From Parapristionchus giblindavisi (taxonomy: Eukaryota; Nematoda; Chromadorea; Rhabditida; Diplogasteridae), in NCBI GenBank assembly GCA_943737045.1, contig CALSFV010000023.1, positions 1,054,341-1,118,340 of the forward strand: DNA of 64,000 bases, in the 5' to 3' direction. Below, piece by piece: positions 35,814-48,180 of the stretch; position 1 is the stretch's first letter, and each line of letters begins with the position of its first letter. Below the pieces are notes generated by a model. That model searched no databases. It was not told where the DNA came from and saw only the letters and a list, made by a program, of their open reading frames with translations. The position numbers and the translations under genes are program-made.

Positions 35814-38800
35814 TTAGATGATAACATTGACAACGGACATTCTTCGTCTCTCAGCTGTCGTATTAAATATTGCTCCTCCACTAATATTAGGTGTCCTATC
35901 TGGAATGTGATGACGGATTGTGTGTAGTGGAGGAGGAGATGGAAGAATATGTCCGATTGGAGGCAATGGTAAACGAGATATAGGTGGGAGATCCTGATAG
36001 TTATTATGATCACTCCTCTGTATTTTGATTATCCACAGTTTTTATTTGGTCTATGACCACCCATCATTCTTACCTTATCTCTTATTGGCAGATTAGCTAT
36101 TGGTGGAAGAGTGTGGTGCATCATGGCTACAGGGTCTGTAGGAATGAAACGCTGAGGTGAAGGTGGTGTTGCTGAAGTCGATGAGTTTCCTGAAATGTTC
36201 CCTTGCACGTTATATATTTTTCTTTCGTTTTGTCACATGTGTACACATGTCAGTGTCAGGCCAAGAAAATGTTATTATTCCGAGTTTTATCAACTCGTTT
36301 TATAAGCTTCTTGGTGCATCTGTACTCGGGCTGATATGCACATAATCTATATCAATGGATCTTAACGAAGAAGGCTTGAATTAAGTAATAATTGTATCGT
36401 TAAAGGGGTTTTCTGTATATAATAATCAAAATACCTTGTGATATATCCGTGGGCGGCCGTTGTCTATGATTCTCAACGACATCGTCTAGAGAAATGTCCT
36501 GTAGGTAAAAAAATTATTTTACATTCATCCTTTCCGTTTGATTAATTTACTGGAAATTTACTTTTTGAAAGTTCATTTTAATTATATAGTCTTATCCATA
36601 GAGATTTTGTTTCATTTTCTTTTATTATGGGAAGTATTTTTTATACCCAAACTCATGATTTACGCTTTGAGAATTAACAACCATTCACACTTAATTAAAT
36701 GATGCGTACAAATGCGCCTCCCAAGTGTTAACAATTCGACCGAGCTGTATTGTATTTTGTAGCTCATTACTGAGTTTGAATCATAACTATAAAAAGAACT
36801 TTTGCACATATATCTAATGTATATACTAATGATGGTTGCAAATGACGTGTTTTGATTTCATTCTCTACTACGTATAACAACGTTGATATCAAACCAATTC
36901 AAGTTGGCTCTCATGACCACATGACCAGCTTGTATGTTATTTTCTAGCGTAAACGCAATCGTTGAGATCGTTAAACATAAAACATAGCGAGAAAGTGGGA
37001 GACATAAATTAATCAGAAAATTATGGAATATGGATATTGGATAGTTATCATTTGAGAAAAGGCAAACCTGGAGGGGTGAGATGTTTACTTCTTCAGTTTT
37101 AGCAGATGGTTGGACCTTAGGATTAAAAGAGAATCTTCTACTCTTCTCTTTCCTAACATTCGATACCTGTCAATTGATATATCAGTAAGATTTGTATGAA
37201 TCTATTCCGAAATTAGCCTACTCTCTTACTTCTTTGTACTTGAATAAGGTCGAAATTTTTCGGAATGGTTTAAACGATTTGCATATCAAGAAATAATGTT
37301 TATAAAAGAAACCTTGATGAAGAGAAAATGTGGATTCATCTCACGTGATCGATAACAGAAGAACAAACATGATCTGATAATGATAACAGATAAAAAAGTT
37401 ATATTTAATTTTATTTTACTCATATTCCATCCAAAATCAATTCAACCCATTTTTTCTGTTAAAATGAAAATATCCTCAGTCAAGGACAATTTAATATGTT
37501 TTTTTTGTTAATGCCGCATACCTGTATGCCGGGAGGAAAAAGTAAACTGGTATCAAATACAGTAATGATCCATACAGATCAACAAAATCAGCGATATATG
37601 AGAAGGTCGGGTCTGCAATGCTTTTTTGCATGGACAAAGGATCAATTATAATTCTGTCAAAAATAAAAATATAGCAAAACAAGTATACATATGTTATGTA
37701 AGCACTATAATACTTACCATCCTTTAGTTTCGTATTTGGATCCAAAGCAATGATCGCCCTTACTGAAACATAGAATTTTTTTTTTGAAAGTTTGAAAGTT
37801 AAAAATACATTTCAATATAATAGCAAGAAGTGGATGGTTGATCGATAGAAGTTACAATCACTTCATTTTCTTTTTTTCCCACTATTTAACGCTCATGATG
37901 TAATAACATAATGAAGTATAATGTTATCATTAATCCCTTACTTATGACAAATATACTTCTTATTGATGGTATTATCATATATAGATAAGCCCAGAATAGT
38001 CTCCATTTCGCATTGAAAACTGCTTGATCTGTCGTATTGGCTGTAGACGAAACAACTCTGTAGTGTAGATATATCGGGATCTGAATTGAAATATTAAGAA
38101 CAATTTAAATATATGGAATACATTTGAATTACTCAAAATACTGTAAGAAGCGCCTTCCTGTGTATCTAGATTCTAGACAGTTACATATGGTTGACAATGA
38201 AATGAAAGGTATGGAAGATGTGTAAATCACTCTATCATCCCACACTATACAAAACAGTTTGCGTTTCATTAATTTATTCAAAACAGTTTGCGTTTCATTA
38301 ATCTATTCTATAGGTTTACATTATAAATTAGATGCATTTTATTGTGGTTAATCATATTCCAAAGATGAAACATACACTGATCATAAGAAAAATAGAGCAT
38401 ATAGAAGATATTACGAATGATCCATGAAGGACAAATCGAGGGATTTCATACATAAAAGACTGAAAAGCCAATAACTTGAAAAATACTTACGAAGTGATAA
38501 TTTGAAAGTAATACCTCAAAATATTCGGCAATAGATATAATGAGTGAGACTAGAACGATGACAATGTACCAGGGCCTGAATGAAATACACCTCAATTTTT
38601 CTCAAATGTTCATCATGTATTTTTATTTAAATTTATTAATATTTTTTTCTTTTTATTGGAATCGACATTCGTCAAATTATGGTTTACGTGATGTTCATGA
38701 AAGGTTTCGACTAAACATCTAAGAACATAAATATTTATTTCAGTTGTACATAATGTACACATGTACAACTTAACGACCTTATCAATAAATTAATCCATCT

Positions 38801-40502
38801 ATCATTAAGTATTTCTGCTTAATCTCATAGTTAAAGGATAATTTTTATGTTTTAGTCATCATAAATATAATCGTATCTAGTCATCAACTAAATATAGCCT
38901 TAGTTGATTACGTAACAACGTATTTTTGACTTATCTATGACGAAAATTCTTTTCCAAGGAACTCATGTGCAGCACATATTTACCGTATACAAGAGATATT
39001 ATTTATCTCACTGAGCAAATATTTTTTCGGTAAATCATTACTCGGAGTTGTTAAAGTTTTAAATTGTGCTCTTCATGTTTTCTTATTTTGAAAAGCATCA
39101 TTGAGTGTTGTTTCTGTAGGGTACATGAGAGTGTATTGAAACGTTTTGAAGGTCGATAATGTTTTGAGTTGGAATACATCGAATATTGTACGTTTACTAA
39201 TGCAAAATACAAACCATGTACGGGGTACTTGCTTCTTCGCTACTACAACGGCGGATGTTAACAGAAAGACTATAGAACCTGTAAATAATATAATGTTTCC
39301 CGATTAAGACAATTGGTGGAAATGGTGGAAAACATAATAGGAAATCAAATTAATTGGTTGCATTTAGCTCTATAGAAATTAATTGTGAGAGAAAAATATC
39401 AATTTAAAAGAACAGTACCGATGAGAAAAGTAAGAACTACACAATTGTTCCAAACAATTTGAAAAGCATTTGTCCACATCGTTCTGAAAGTAAAAAATCT
39501 AATACAAAATGTTCATTTAAATCAAAACATTAGTGTAGAAGCTCTATATAATTAGATATTTAAATAGTGAAATCCGAAATGCGAATTTACTCAAAGATCA
39601 CTACAGTTTCTATCTAATAAGTTGGCGTTAATCCGTTTACACAAAATGCCATATCATAAAAATAATTGCATTTGGTTCCATGAATTAGACTCGTTTTCCA
39701 ATTGATCGACTACAATAAAGTTTCCCTTTTATGTTTATTATAGAAGAAAAAAACAAATCGGAATGTAATTAAAAAAGATATTAACTGAATAACTCACAAC
39801 TCATTGCTTTTAAACTTGGAGACAATATGAGCCATCCTTACTAGGTCCGCTATTGTTAACCATGTTATAGGAACCAATAGCGAGAGAACGAAAGATCTGA
39901 AAGGAGAATACCTTATCACTGATCAAATTATGCCGAAGATTACTGTTAAAGGAATGTTAACCCATATGAAAACAAAATAATTATAAACCGGCACACGGGA
40001 ACTTGGCCGCAGCAAAAGTGAATTCTCTGATTTCAGATCAACGAAAGCGACTGTTTCACTTTATGTGTGTGTGATAGTTCTCGTGTGCTGGGAACTCTCT
40101 CATTGAAGGACTGAAAAAATTGGAGTAAACATCTCATTAGAATGACCTTGTCGGATCGGTTTTGAGAAAGAAGCTGAGAGATGCTGTGAGGATAGTGGCG
40201 ACCACTTCCAAACCGACTACAATCCCAAAAGATATCGATATTGTTCCTGAACGATCAAGTAAGTCCGATTGATATATTATATTACGAAGTTATCGCATTC
40301 TATGATCTTATACATTAATTGTCATGAACATAAATTTACAATTTCCAAATTACATATTATATATCCAAAAAGTTTATAATCGTATCGCTATAAGCCAATT
40401 CAAAACTTTAGCTTCTGATCTATGCTACACGGTGTGAAATCTAAATGCTTAGAAGTTTTACTTTAAACAATTAAAATATTAAAAATGTGACTTGCCTTCC
40501 AT
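35814..40502 (-). CDS. Seven-transmembrane protein 2, unclassified receptor-like, proline-rich tail
   Basis: The model is phase-consistent throughout. A 7-nt coding start (ATG 40502) is followed by a GC-AG intron. Then TISISFGIVVGLEVVATIL (TM1), FVLSLLVPITWLTIADLVRM (TM2), VWNNCVVLTFLIG joined to SIVFLLTSAVVVAKKQ (TM3), WPWYIVIVLVSLIISIAEYF (TM4), YRVVSSTANTTDQAVFNAKW (loop with NTT sequon), LFWAYLYMIIPSIRSIFVII (TM5), YSAYITYVYLFCYIFIFDR (TM6), and LYGSLLYLIPVYFFLPAYR (TM7). The tail reads RSREMNPHFLFIK, KEKSRRFSFNPKVQPSAKTE, SATPPSPQRFIPTDP and PPISRLPLPPIGHILPSPPP, ending VVNVII at TAA 35814. Seven helices with a long basic/proline tail suggest a GPCR-like receptor. The SS..A.......R.F..LY pattern of TM5 matches TM6 of gene 1 at 30-34 kb, so they are paralogues. 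The class is unknown to me. Confidence 0.75.
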
Positions 40503-41351
40503 CCAGATTGTGTGAGAGAGACGTTAAAAGCGAAGGTGTTAGTTACTCAGCAACTACTACCTCTTACTTAGATCTATTCTCTCTTACTCTCTCTCTCCCG
40601 TCCTTATCTCTCACTCCATTCTCAATCTCTACAAAATCCTATTGATAAATGATCCATTTGGATGCACATAGGTATCTATGATGATGCCTTCTGTATCTCT
40701 ACTTCTTCTACTACTTTCACGTCTTTCTCTAACTTTCTTCCTTCTTATCTTCACTCTATCACAATATATCACACACACTTATGAACAAGGGGAATCCAAT
40801 ATCTCCGTGGTACCCTTTAAGACACCATGGAAACCAACCGGAACCATGGAAACTAGACCCTTCGTAAACGTTTACTTGAATCAGATGACTTCAATCAAAG
40901 CGAAAAAAAAAGATCTCGAAAGATGACTTCTTTATTTATTTTAATTTCGAATGAAAGTTCTTTGAAATTGTATTTCAAGAATTTTCATTAAAAAAGATAT
41001 TGAATGGAAGAGCTGAGAAGAGTTTATTAGAGCAAGGTTAACTTATTCGAAATACAAACTTACCAATACGTATAAATGTATTATTTTCTGGGCTTACAAT
41101 TATGTGCACTTTCTTATACATAACAATAAGTAAATGTGTTCAATATTTGATCTTTTTCCGGTCACGGAAACGATCATCGAATATTACTATGCACTCATTA
41201 TTTCATTCATCATTAAATCGCTGCACGTCTGTTCTTTAACGAAACCATATAGGTCATATTAAGTTCGAAGACATGTCTGACTATGATAGAAATACTAATC
41301 TCTTCGTCATTCAGCAGAAGATAAAAGTGGTCAAGAAACACATTGATATAA

Positions 41352-43162
41352 GAGAGCATGTCTGAGGGAATTGAATTTCTGACCGGAGGAGGTGACATAG
41401 CGAAAAATAAATTTTTCCGTTTGATGTGGAATAAAATACCTCAGCCACACATATGAGAAAGTTTGATTTTGTGTCTGAAGGTTACTGTAGGCGAAAATGT
41501 TCGGTAGGTCAAAAAAATTATTTCGGCTCCCAAGCATCCGATCGACACGGGAGTGGTGCCGATCGATTCCTCATGCGAATACAACCAACTTTTACTCAGA
41601 TCACTTTTTAATCAGGACTTCGAAGAATCGAGTTATTATGAAAATAAACTTTTGAAAATTAATTACTATACGACGGGTCTCTAGAAGTAAAAAAATAAAT
41701 TTGCTTAAAACGTTCTACATTTAATAACCAACCTTATATTAAAATATGAAGGCAAAAAAACCTGTCAACGATAGTACACCATAGCAAAATACGACAGCAA
41801 CTAATAAAAAACTCACTTCACGATACTCTTTTTTGGTGTATTTGTCATACTGTATGCGCATCTTTTCACGGCTTTATACCCGGCTTCCATGATAAGTGAT
41901 TTATGTTGCTTTTATACGATTTTTTACCTAAAATTAAAACACACGATAGTGAAAAAGATTTTAAAAACAAAATGAATCGAGCAAGAATAAATCTATTAAT
42001 GAGGTCGGGCATAGAGCCGTGCATAACGCTTCATCAAAAGATTATCGTGAAGTGAGTATTTTCTGAGTTTCTGTCGTATTTTTCTATTGTGTTCATAACT
42101 CCCATCTTTTTTTGTCTTCAAATTTTAATATAAGGTTAGTTATTTTAAAAAAGAGTAGTACGAATCGAGGCACTTCTTCGGTTTCTCCGGATCATTCCAG
42201 AGCTCTCCCATCTTGTGGAGAGCTCAGGGAGCATTTCGCCCCGTGGACATCGTCCTCCCAGTTAGGACAACCGCTCCATTCGATCCGAAAGATCGATGTG
42301 GGGATAGGGGCGGTTGAGGGTGGCCAGAAACCGAAGAAGTTCATAAATCGATTCTTCGTTCGAATACAACCAACTTTAATTCCAACCATTTTAGGAAAAA
42401 AAAGCTGGGAGTTATGAACACAATAGAAAAATACGACAGAAACTCAGAAAATACTCACTTCACGATAATCTTTTGATGAAGCGTTATTCACGGCTCTATG
42501 CCCGACCTCATTAATAGATTTATTTTTGCTCAATTCATTTTGTTTTTAAATTCTTTTTCACTATCGTGTGTTTTAATTTTAAGTAAAAATCGTATAAAAG
42601 CAACATAAATCACTTATCATGGAAGCCGGGTATAAAGCCGTGAAAAGATGCGCATACAGTATGACAAATACACCAAAAAAGAGTATCGTGAAGTGAGTTT
42701 TTTATTAGTTGCTGTCGTATTTTGCTAGTGTACTATCGTTGACAGGTTTTTTTGCCTTCATATTTTAATATAAGGTTGGTTATTAAATGTAGAACGTTTT
42801 AAGCAAATTTAATTTTTTACTTCTAGAGAACCGTCGTATAGTAATTAATTTTCAAAAGTTTATTTTCATAATAACTCGATTCTTCGAAGTCCTGATTAAA
42901 AAGTGATCTGAGTAAAAGTTGGTTGTATTCGCATGAGGAATCGATCGGCACCACTCCCGTGTCGATCGGATGCTTGGGAGCCGAAATAATTTTTTTGACC
43001 TACCGAACATTTTCGCCTACAGCAACCTTCAGACACAAAATCAAACTTTCTCATATGTGTGGCTGAGCTCGCCTGGCAGTGCACTATTTTATTCCACATC
43101 AAACGGAAAAATTTATTTTTCGCTATGTCACCTCATATGTGAGTTCCCTCAGACAGACTCTC
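41352..43162. repeat. 1.8-kb foldback element with ~750-bp arms
   Basis: Left GAGAGCATGTCTGAGGGAA and right TTCCCTCAGACAGACTCTC are inverted, with ATAA at both outer edges. Arms pair from 41352-42110 and 42412-43162 with few differences. The right arm has an extra GCTCGCCTGGCAGTGCAC near 43065. The 300-bp centre has a 101-codon open frame (42112-42417) without a known domain. No transposase is visible. Confidence 0.9.
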
Positions 43163-44222
43163 ATAAATAGTCAGAACAGAGTGAAGAATGCGGAATGTTT
43201 TCAGAATGTCCTACTCACCCATCCATACTATGACCTCCAGATTGTTTAGGCCATGAACTGACAAATAATGTTGAATGACTCAGAAAAAATAGGTGCCTTC
43301 TACAAATACTGATGAATAGTTTGAGTAGGATATAATCGAATTTCATGAACAAAATTCACCCCATATTGCGTTATTGTCTGGTATCTTTGCAAAGACAAGG
43401 CAAAACTCACCCCTGAAGATATTTATTCCGAAAATCTCTTGATAAATGTTGAAATTCTTTAAATATATCATGGTTTTCAATACCGAAAAAGTTTTCATAG
43501 ATATTTTTAGATATCGTATTGGATGATGCATAAACATGTGCTCATTCTATTCCTTGGAATATATCATCTTATCAAGATATATCATCATTTGATCTTTAAT
43601 CAGATCTTATCGACTTGACGTAGCATATGAACTTATATTTTATTTTCGTATATATCAGATGATGCTCAAGGGATTCAATCGTTGTCAATACACTTTATCG
43701 ACGAGTGGATATTTCAGGGAATATATAATTATGTGTAAATAATCAAGTGGAAGCTTCCAGTCATGTGCCTCATATTGTTGAATTTTCAGACTCTTTCCTA
43801 TATGTAGAAGGCGACATAATTGGAAATGTCACAACATTTGTAGTATTTAATATAATTGCCTCCACCCGTACACAAATGTACACATAATGCTTTGATGTTT
43901 GATTCGAATGTCAGAGAAATAAAATATAGAATGGTATTAATTCATAAATTGGTCGGATTAACAGCTGACACGGTTGACTTTTGACCATTTGTTCGTTCCA
44001 TTAGTGATGACTTCTGAGGAAAAACGAATCTGGAAGAGATTATATGTTTTCTTTTTTTCTTTAAAAAAATGTTGTTATTAAAACAAAACTTTTGTTTAAA
44101 AAAATTTTATTGCATTTTAAAAGAAAGAGCCCTTCAAGTTTTTTCGTGACTAAACTCGCCAGGCAGCACTATTGGTCACATCGCCCTGAATGCAAAAACA
44201 ATTTCCCATATAAATTATAGAT
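43163..44222. other. Intergenic, no gene recognised
   Basis: No exon fits the SRD gene once its C-terminus is placed at 44483. An ACTCGCCAGGCAGCACTATT tract at 44154 resembles, in reverse, the insertion in the right arm of the neighbouring foldback. Confidence 0.4.
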
Positions 44223-44475
44223 GCCCTAAAATAACGTAATCCGAGCCGAAAGTTCGTTGTTGCACCAGGGAAGGCGTGAATTTTCTTATTTCAAAGATAA
44301 ATATATATATAATAGAAAATTTCAAGCGGGTATTGCGCCCTCACGGCGCGGTTTCAAAAGGAGACTACTAAGCAATGTATCAAACGGGCTACCCATCATT
44401 GTTCTCAAATCTATTAGAGATCGTCGTTGGCCCCAAATTCTTCATGATAATGGCGCACCCCAAATCACTTGATTC
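44223..44475 (+). pseudogene. Mariner-like transposase fragment
   Basis: An open stretch ends with KSIRDRRWPQILHDNGAPQI, which resembles the HDNARPH block (second catalytic Asp) of mariner transposases. The preceding residues are only weakly similar. It is a relic directly downstream of the SRD stop codon. Confidence 0.55.
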
Positions 44476-44482
44476 TCATTCT

Positions 44483-46907
44483 TTACCAATTTAAGAAAAC
44501 ATAAAAAAACCTTCGATAAGGTGATATGAAATGAAGAGTGAAGAATGCATTGGATGATGGGGGAATTGATGTCATCTTAAAGAAATACATGAATACTTAT
44601 TTATGTTTAGAAGTGCAATACTTCAAAAAGTTCTTACAATGAACACAACAGATTCCATCAATGCATTTTGATAAATATTAGCCTTCATGATAACATACGC
44701 GGATACGCCAAAAATGTATAGAGATGGCAGGGCTGCATGGTATGTTAGGGACTACAATAGACATCGAACAATGATAGTTTAGTCTTCAGGAAATCATCAT
44801 GTTAGAAAACTACCGTAATTATATTTTTATGTGCGCTTCGAGTCTTCTCGCTCATATGCATCGAACTGTTGGTAAGAAGGCGAAGAGACTGAAAAGAGTA
44901 TGTTCATTTCTAATATTATTATTGTTAGTTTAATTACCTTGATTCTCGAAAATATAATGATGAAATATGTGAAAGGCGGAACGGATATGATGAAAAACGC
45001 AGTGAATTTCGTTGCCTTTGACGGTACATTTCCTAGATGTTAGAGTAATTCAAATATTCGATTTGAATAGTGTACCAGTTACCATCCCCGATTCGAATAA
45101 GGAAGTACGATTGTGGGTTATGAGAAGGTTTCGTATTATGTCATCATCCGCTTGATGAACAACGAATGTGATCTGAGAGTAATGGCTCGTTAAAAAATAG
45201 TGGAAAACCGAAATCGGCGACTTTCCACCCGTTAAAAAAGTGCCCGGAAAGTCGAAAATGGAAACACGAAATTTGAATTCGCGCGCGCGCAAAGAGGTGC
45301 GGGAATTCAAATTCCGACTTTTCGTCACCGATTTTTAGCAGCAAAATGGAAATTCAACTTCCTTCTTGCTAAAAATGGAATCCGCGAAAATTCGCTGTCG
45401 GAATTTGAATTCCCGCACCTCTTTGCGCGCGCGCGAATTCAAATTTCGTGTTTCCATTTTCGACTTTCCGGGTACTTTTTTAACGGGCGGAAAGTCGCCG
45501 ATTTCGGTTTTCCACTATTTTTTAACGAGCCATTATTCACGACCGTTGAGACATACTTCGTTAAATTGATATTGTGAAAAAACATCGAAAAAGCTACGTC
45601 AGCTTTTACTCACGCTTGCGTAAAATGTTCAGTAGCGCAAAATCTTTCTCTTTTTTATCTTTTCGAGATTTTGAAGGATGCATGAGGATCATTTGTCTGT
45701 ACGCTACAACCGTATATATCGTACATGTAAAAATAGTTGTATCATGAACGGTGTGAATGGATCTGAACGGATCAGGCCGATCAAACGGGATTGTGAGCGA
45801 GCCGGCCATTTTTGTTATTTTTCTTTCTTTTCATTGTTTTTCTTTTCATCGAATCTACTATAGTCAAATACATTAGGCCAAAATATTGCCATTTAACAAA
45901 AATCATCATTTTCGCGAGGAATAAATTGCTCCAATGAACCAAAATTGACCCATTTATTCAGCGTATAATCGGAACAATGTATTCATTTGTAAAGCAATGA
46001 TTTTTGCTAAATGGTAATATTTTGGCGTGATTTCTTTCAATACAGTAGATTCGAAGGAAAGAAAAACAAGGAAAAGAAAGAAAAATAACGAAAATGGCCT
46101 TCTCGCTCACAATCCCGTTTGATCGGCCTGATCCGTTCAGATCCATTCACACCGTTCATGATACAACTATTTTTACATGTACGATACAAGTACAATTTCC
46201 GCATACCGACCATTATTCAGAATAAGTTCTATCTATAAATAGTACAATGAATAACTAACTCCATAGACCAAGACGGGTATCATTAGAATCACGAGTGTCA
46301 CTGATAGATGGGTTCTCGTTACCTGATGTCTGCTCAATATTAAGCATCTGAATCATTTTGTTAAAGCTGTTTTGGTCATGGCTGATATTACAGTAACCTG
46401 TATGAGAAAGAAGTGGCGGTGAGCATCATAGAGTACACAAGTAAACATAGAAGTGATCCATAAGCCATATAACAAGATGATGAAGATATGAATTTGCATA
46501 TACCAGAGGATACGTAGACAACGTTGCCAGCTATTGGCACCAATCTGGATAGTAGTTATTGTTTTACAATGATGGACAATAATTGTTAATAATGGACGGA
46601 GGGCATTAACCTCTGCATTATGAAAAGATCGATGAAGTTAGCAAGAAGATCGTCAATTGTTGCGCAGAAAACCAAAAAAGAATAAACCTGGAAAGTTTGT
46701 CAATCTACTAATTAGCAGCTAATCACGAAATGGTAAAGTATTGTTGTTACTGAATAATGAACACAAATATATCAATAAAACCTTGAGATGAGGGGGTGTT
46801 CGCATTACTACAGCAGCAAGTAATGTAGTGTTTACTGTAACTCCGATGACAAACACAATAAGATGGGATATCATTATGACGCCTTCCAACGATAACAATG
46901 AAAGCAT
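44483..46907 (-). CDS. SRD/STR-superfamily nematode chemoreceptor (7TM GPCR)
   Basis: Start ATG 46907: MLSLLSLEGVIMISHLIVF, then NTTLLAAVVMRTPPHLK (TM1 and first loop). Exons continue VYSFLVFCATIDDLLANFID (TM2), RLVPIAGNVVYVSSGICKF, YMAYGSLLCLLVYSMMLTAT with SFSYR (TM3 and the yR motif), RTHLSVTLVILMIPVLVYG (TM4), ITFVVHQADDDIIRNLLITH, KFTAFFIISVPPFTYFIIIF (TM5), SMHMSEKTRSAHKNI (the S..kTr loop), TYHAALPSLYIFGVSAYVIM (TM6), and IPPSSNAFFTLHFISPYRR (TM7 with the PYR end), stop TAA 44483. These are hallmarks of SRD-type receptors, which sit in sensory cilia and detect odorants. Exon phases agree. The intron between TM4 and the QADDD exon holds a MITE and a foldback. Confidence 0.85.
45180..45535. 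mobile_element. 356-bp MITE with long inverted arms, TA target
   Basis: TA then ATGGCTCGTTAAAAAATAG at 45180 and its reverse complement ending CGAGCCAT then TA at 45535. Arms of about 140 bp contain GCGCGCGCGAATTC-type sequence, and the unpaired centre is about 70 bp. TA duplication fits a Tc1/mariner-driven MITE. It lies in the SRD intron, seven bases from the acceptor. Confidence 0.9.
45717..46186. repeat. 470-bp foldback in the SRD intron
   Basis: TATCGTACATGTAAAAATAG at the left is mirrored as CTATTTTTACATGTACGATA at the right. Pairing continues through ACGGGATTGTGAGCGAG and CCATTTAACAAAAATCAT, leaving only about 60 unpaired central bases. Confidence 0.85.
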
Positions 46908-46962
46908 CTCCTTTAAATATTGAATAACTACCCCTTAATTTGACTCTCTCCGATCTGACCAC

Positions 46963-47580
46963 ACGCCATGTCTACGAAATTGTTTGAAAATCTTGAAAAA
47001 GGGAAAACAGAGAGGCAGTATGCATAAGAAGATAAAAATAATTGAAAACATAAAGATAAACCATCAAAAATATTGTGATTAATTCTAATATCCATCAGTA
47101 TAAAGTATCAGTATAAATGTTGAATGCGCGTGATTAGTATAGAAAGCATGAAAGAAGAAGACATATGTATAAATAAGAGACTTCTCTTCTCAAGATCAGT
47201 CACAATCTAGATTGTTAAAAATTATATGTTTTACATTTATTTTAGAGAGAACAATGCCTAAGTGTTACGTACAAATCGTACAAATACGATGTTGTTTTTC
47301 TGACAAATCATACTCACTAATTGTTAATATATGTAATAATACTGCACATATCAGATATCAAGAGCGTTCAACATCGCATTTTTTGAATATTATTTGTTAT
47401 TCCTGAAAATTCTCTCATAGAAATAAATCATCGTCTTCGAAAGGAAGGAATAAATCTTGGACTTGGATGATAGAAAAAAAAGATAAATAATTGAAAAGAA
47501 ATAAATACAAGAGACACAAAGACGTGCACTGGCACTCTAGCTAATCGTACAAAACCCTAACCATTCTACAAACATTTATT
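46963..47580. other. Intergenic, no gene recognised
   Basis: AT-rich upstream region of the SRD gene. The open frame 47212-47406 lacks domain signals. Confidence 0.4.
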
Positions 47581-47650
47581 ACATTTTGTAGTGAACTTTT
47601 GATTGTCAGGAGTTCGATCCCCCTTTATCTCAGTTTTCTTTTCGCTGCCT
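47581..47650 (+). other. tRNA-derived SINE-like 3' fragment
   Basis: GAACTTTTGATTGTCAGGAG and TTCGATCCCCCTTTAT, followed by TTTTCTTTTCGCTG, match the B-box half and trailer of the module at 58396-58465 over about 45 bp. The A-box half is absent. Confidence 0.55.
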
Positions 47651-47869
47651 GACTTCACTGGAGAGAATAGGAAATTAGTTAATATTCTCGTGTTCTATCT
47701 ATACCTTCTGTAGTGGAGGAGGAGCTGTTCTATATGAGGATAAGGATGACGATCTTCAACCCCCGAAGAAGAAGCTGGTCACATACAACACTCTCGTTTT
47801 TCACTTTCTATAGCATGTATCAAAACATTTTAACAAAACATGGCTGATAATAGAAATATTCTCCATTGG

Positions 47870-48180
47870 CACAGATGACCTTCTGCCATCTAACTGCAAG
47901 TTTATAAATCCCTTCGTGATAGAAGGATTGGGGCTAATTTTGAAATACATAGATGCCGAGTACGGTATGGATAGTGGCTCGGTCTTTCAAGCACTGTCCT
48001 TTGATTTTAATTTTTGAAAAGTGATGGAGCGCCGAGAAAGAGTGATAATCATAGGGTTAAGGTCGCAAATCGAGTGCAGCCAATCAACCCGACGATGTAG
48101 AATGAAAGGAGCCGTTACCATGTCCACTCGGCGATCCTTGTCGTAGTCGGTTAGGGCATGTGGCTACCATCTTCCCAGTT
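47870..48180 (-). pseudogene. Mariner-like transposase remnant with internal deletion
   Basis: On the minus strand, HALTDYDKDRRVDMVTAP and RRVDWLHSICDLNP resemble the mariner block before the first catalytic Asp. This joins directly to YDYHSFSALHHF (mariner SDYHLF block) and FYHEGIYKLAVRWQKVICA (C-terminal end). The catalytic middle is missing and there is an in-frame stop. Confidence 0.7.

Noticed and set aside
40678..40926. Plus-strand 82-codon frame with signal-peptide-like leucine stretch
   Set aside because: It lies just upstream of 7TM gene 2 on the opposite strand, with a CT-rich leader, low complexity and no domain or splice support.
42112..42417. 101-codon frame in the centre of the 41-43-kb foldback
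   Set aside because: There is no domain, and overlapping frames on both strands are equally open; likely chance.
43197..43255. Candidate final exon of the SRD gene
   Set aside because: In the required phase it hits a stop after three codons. A better TM7 exon with the PYR end was found at 44483-44582.
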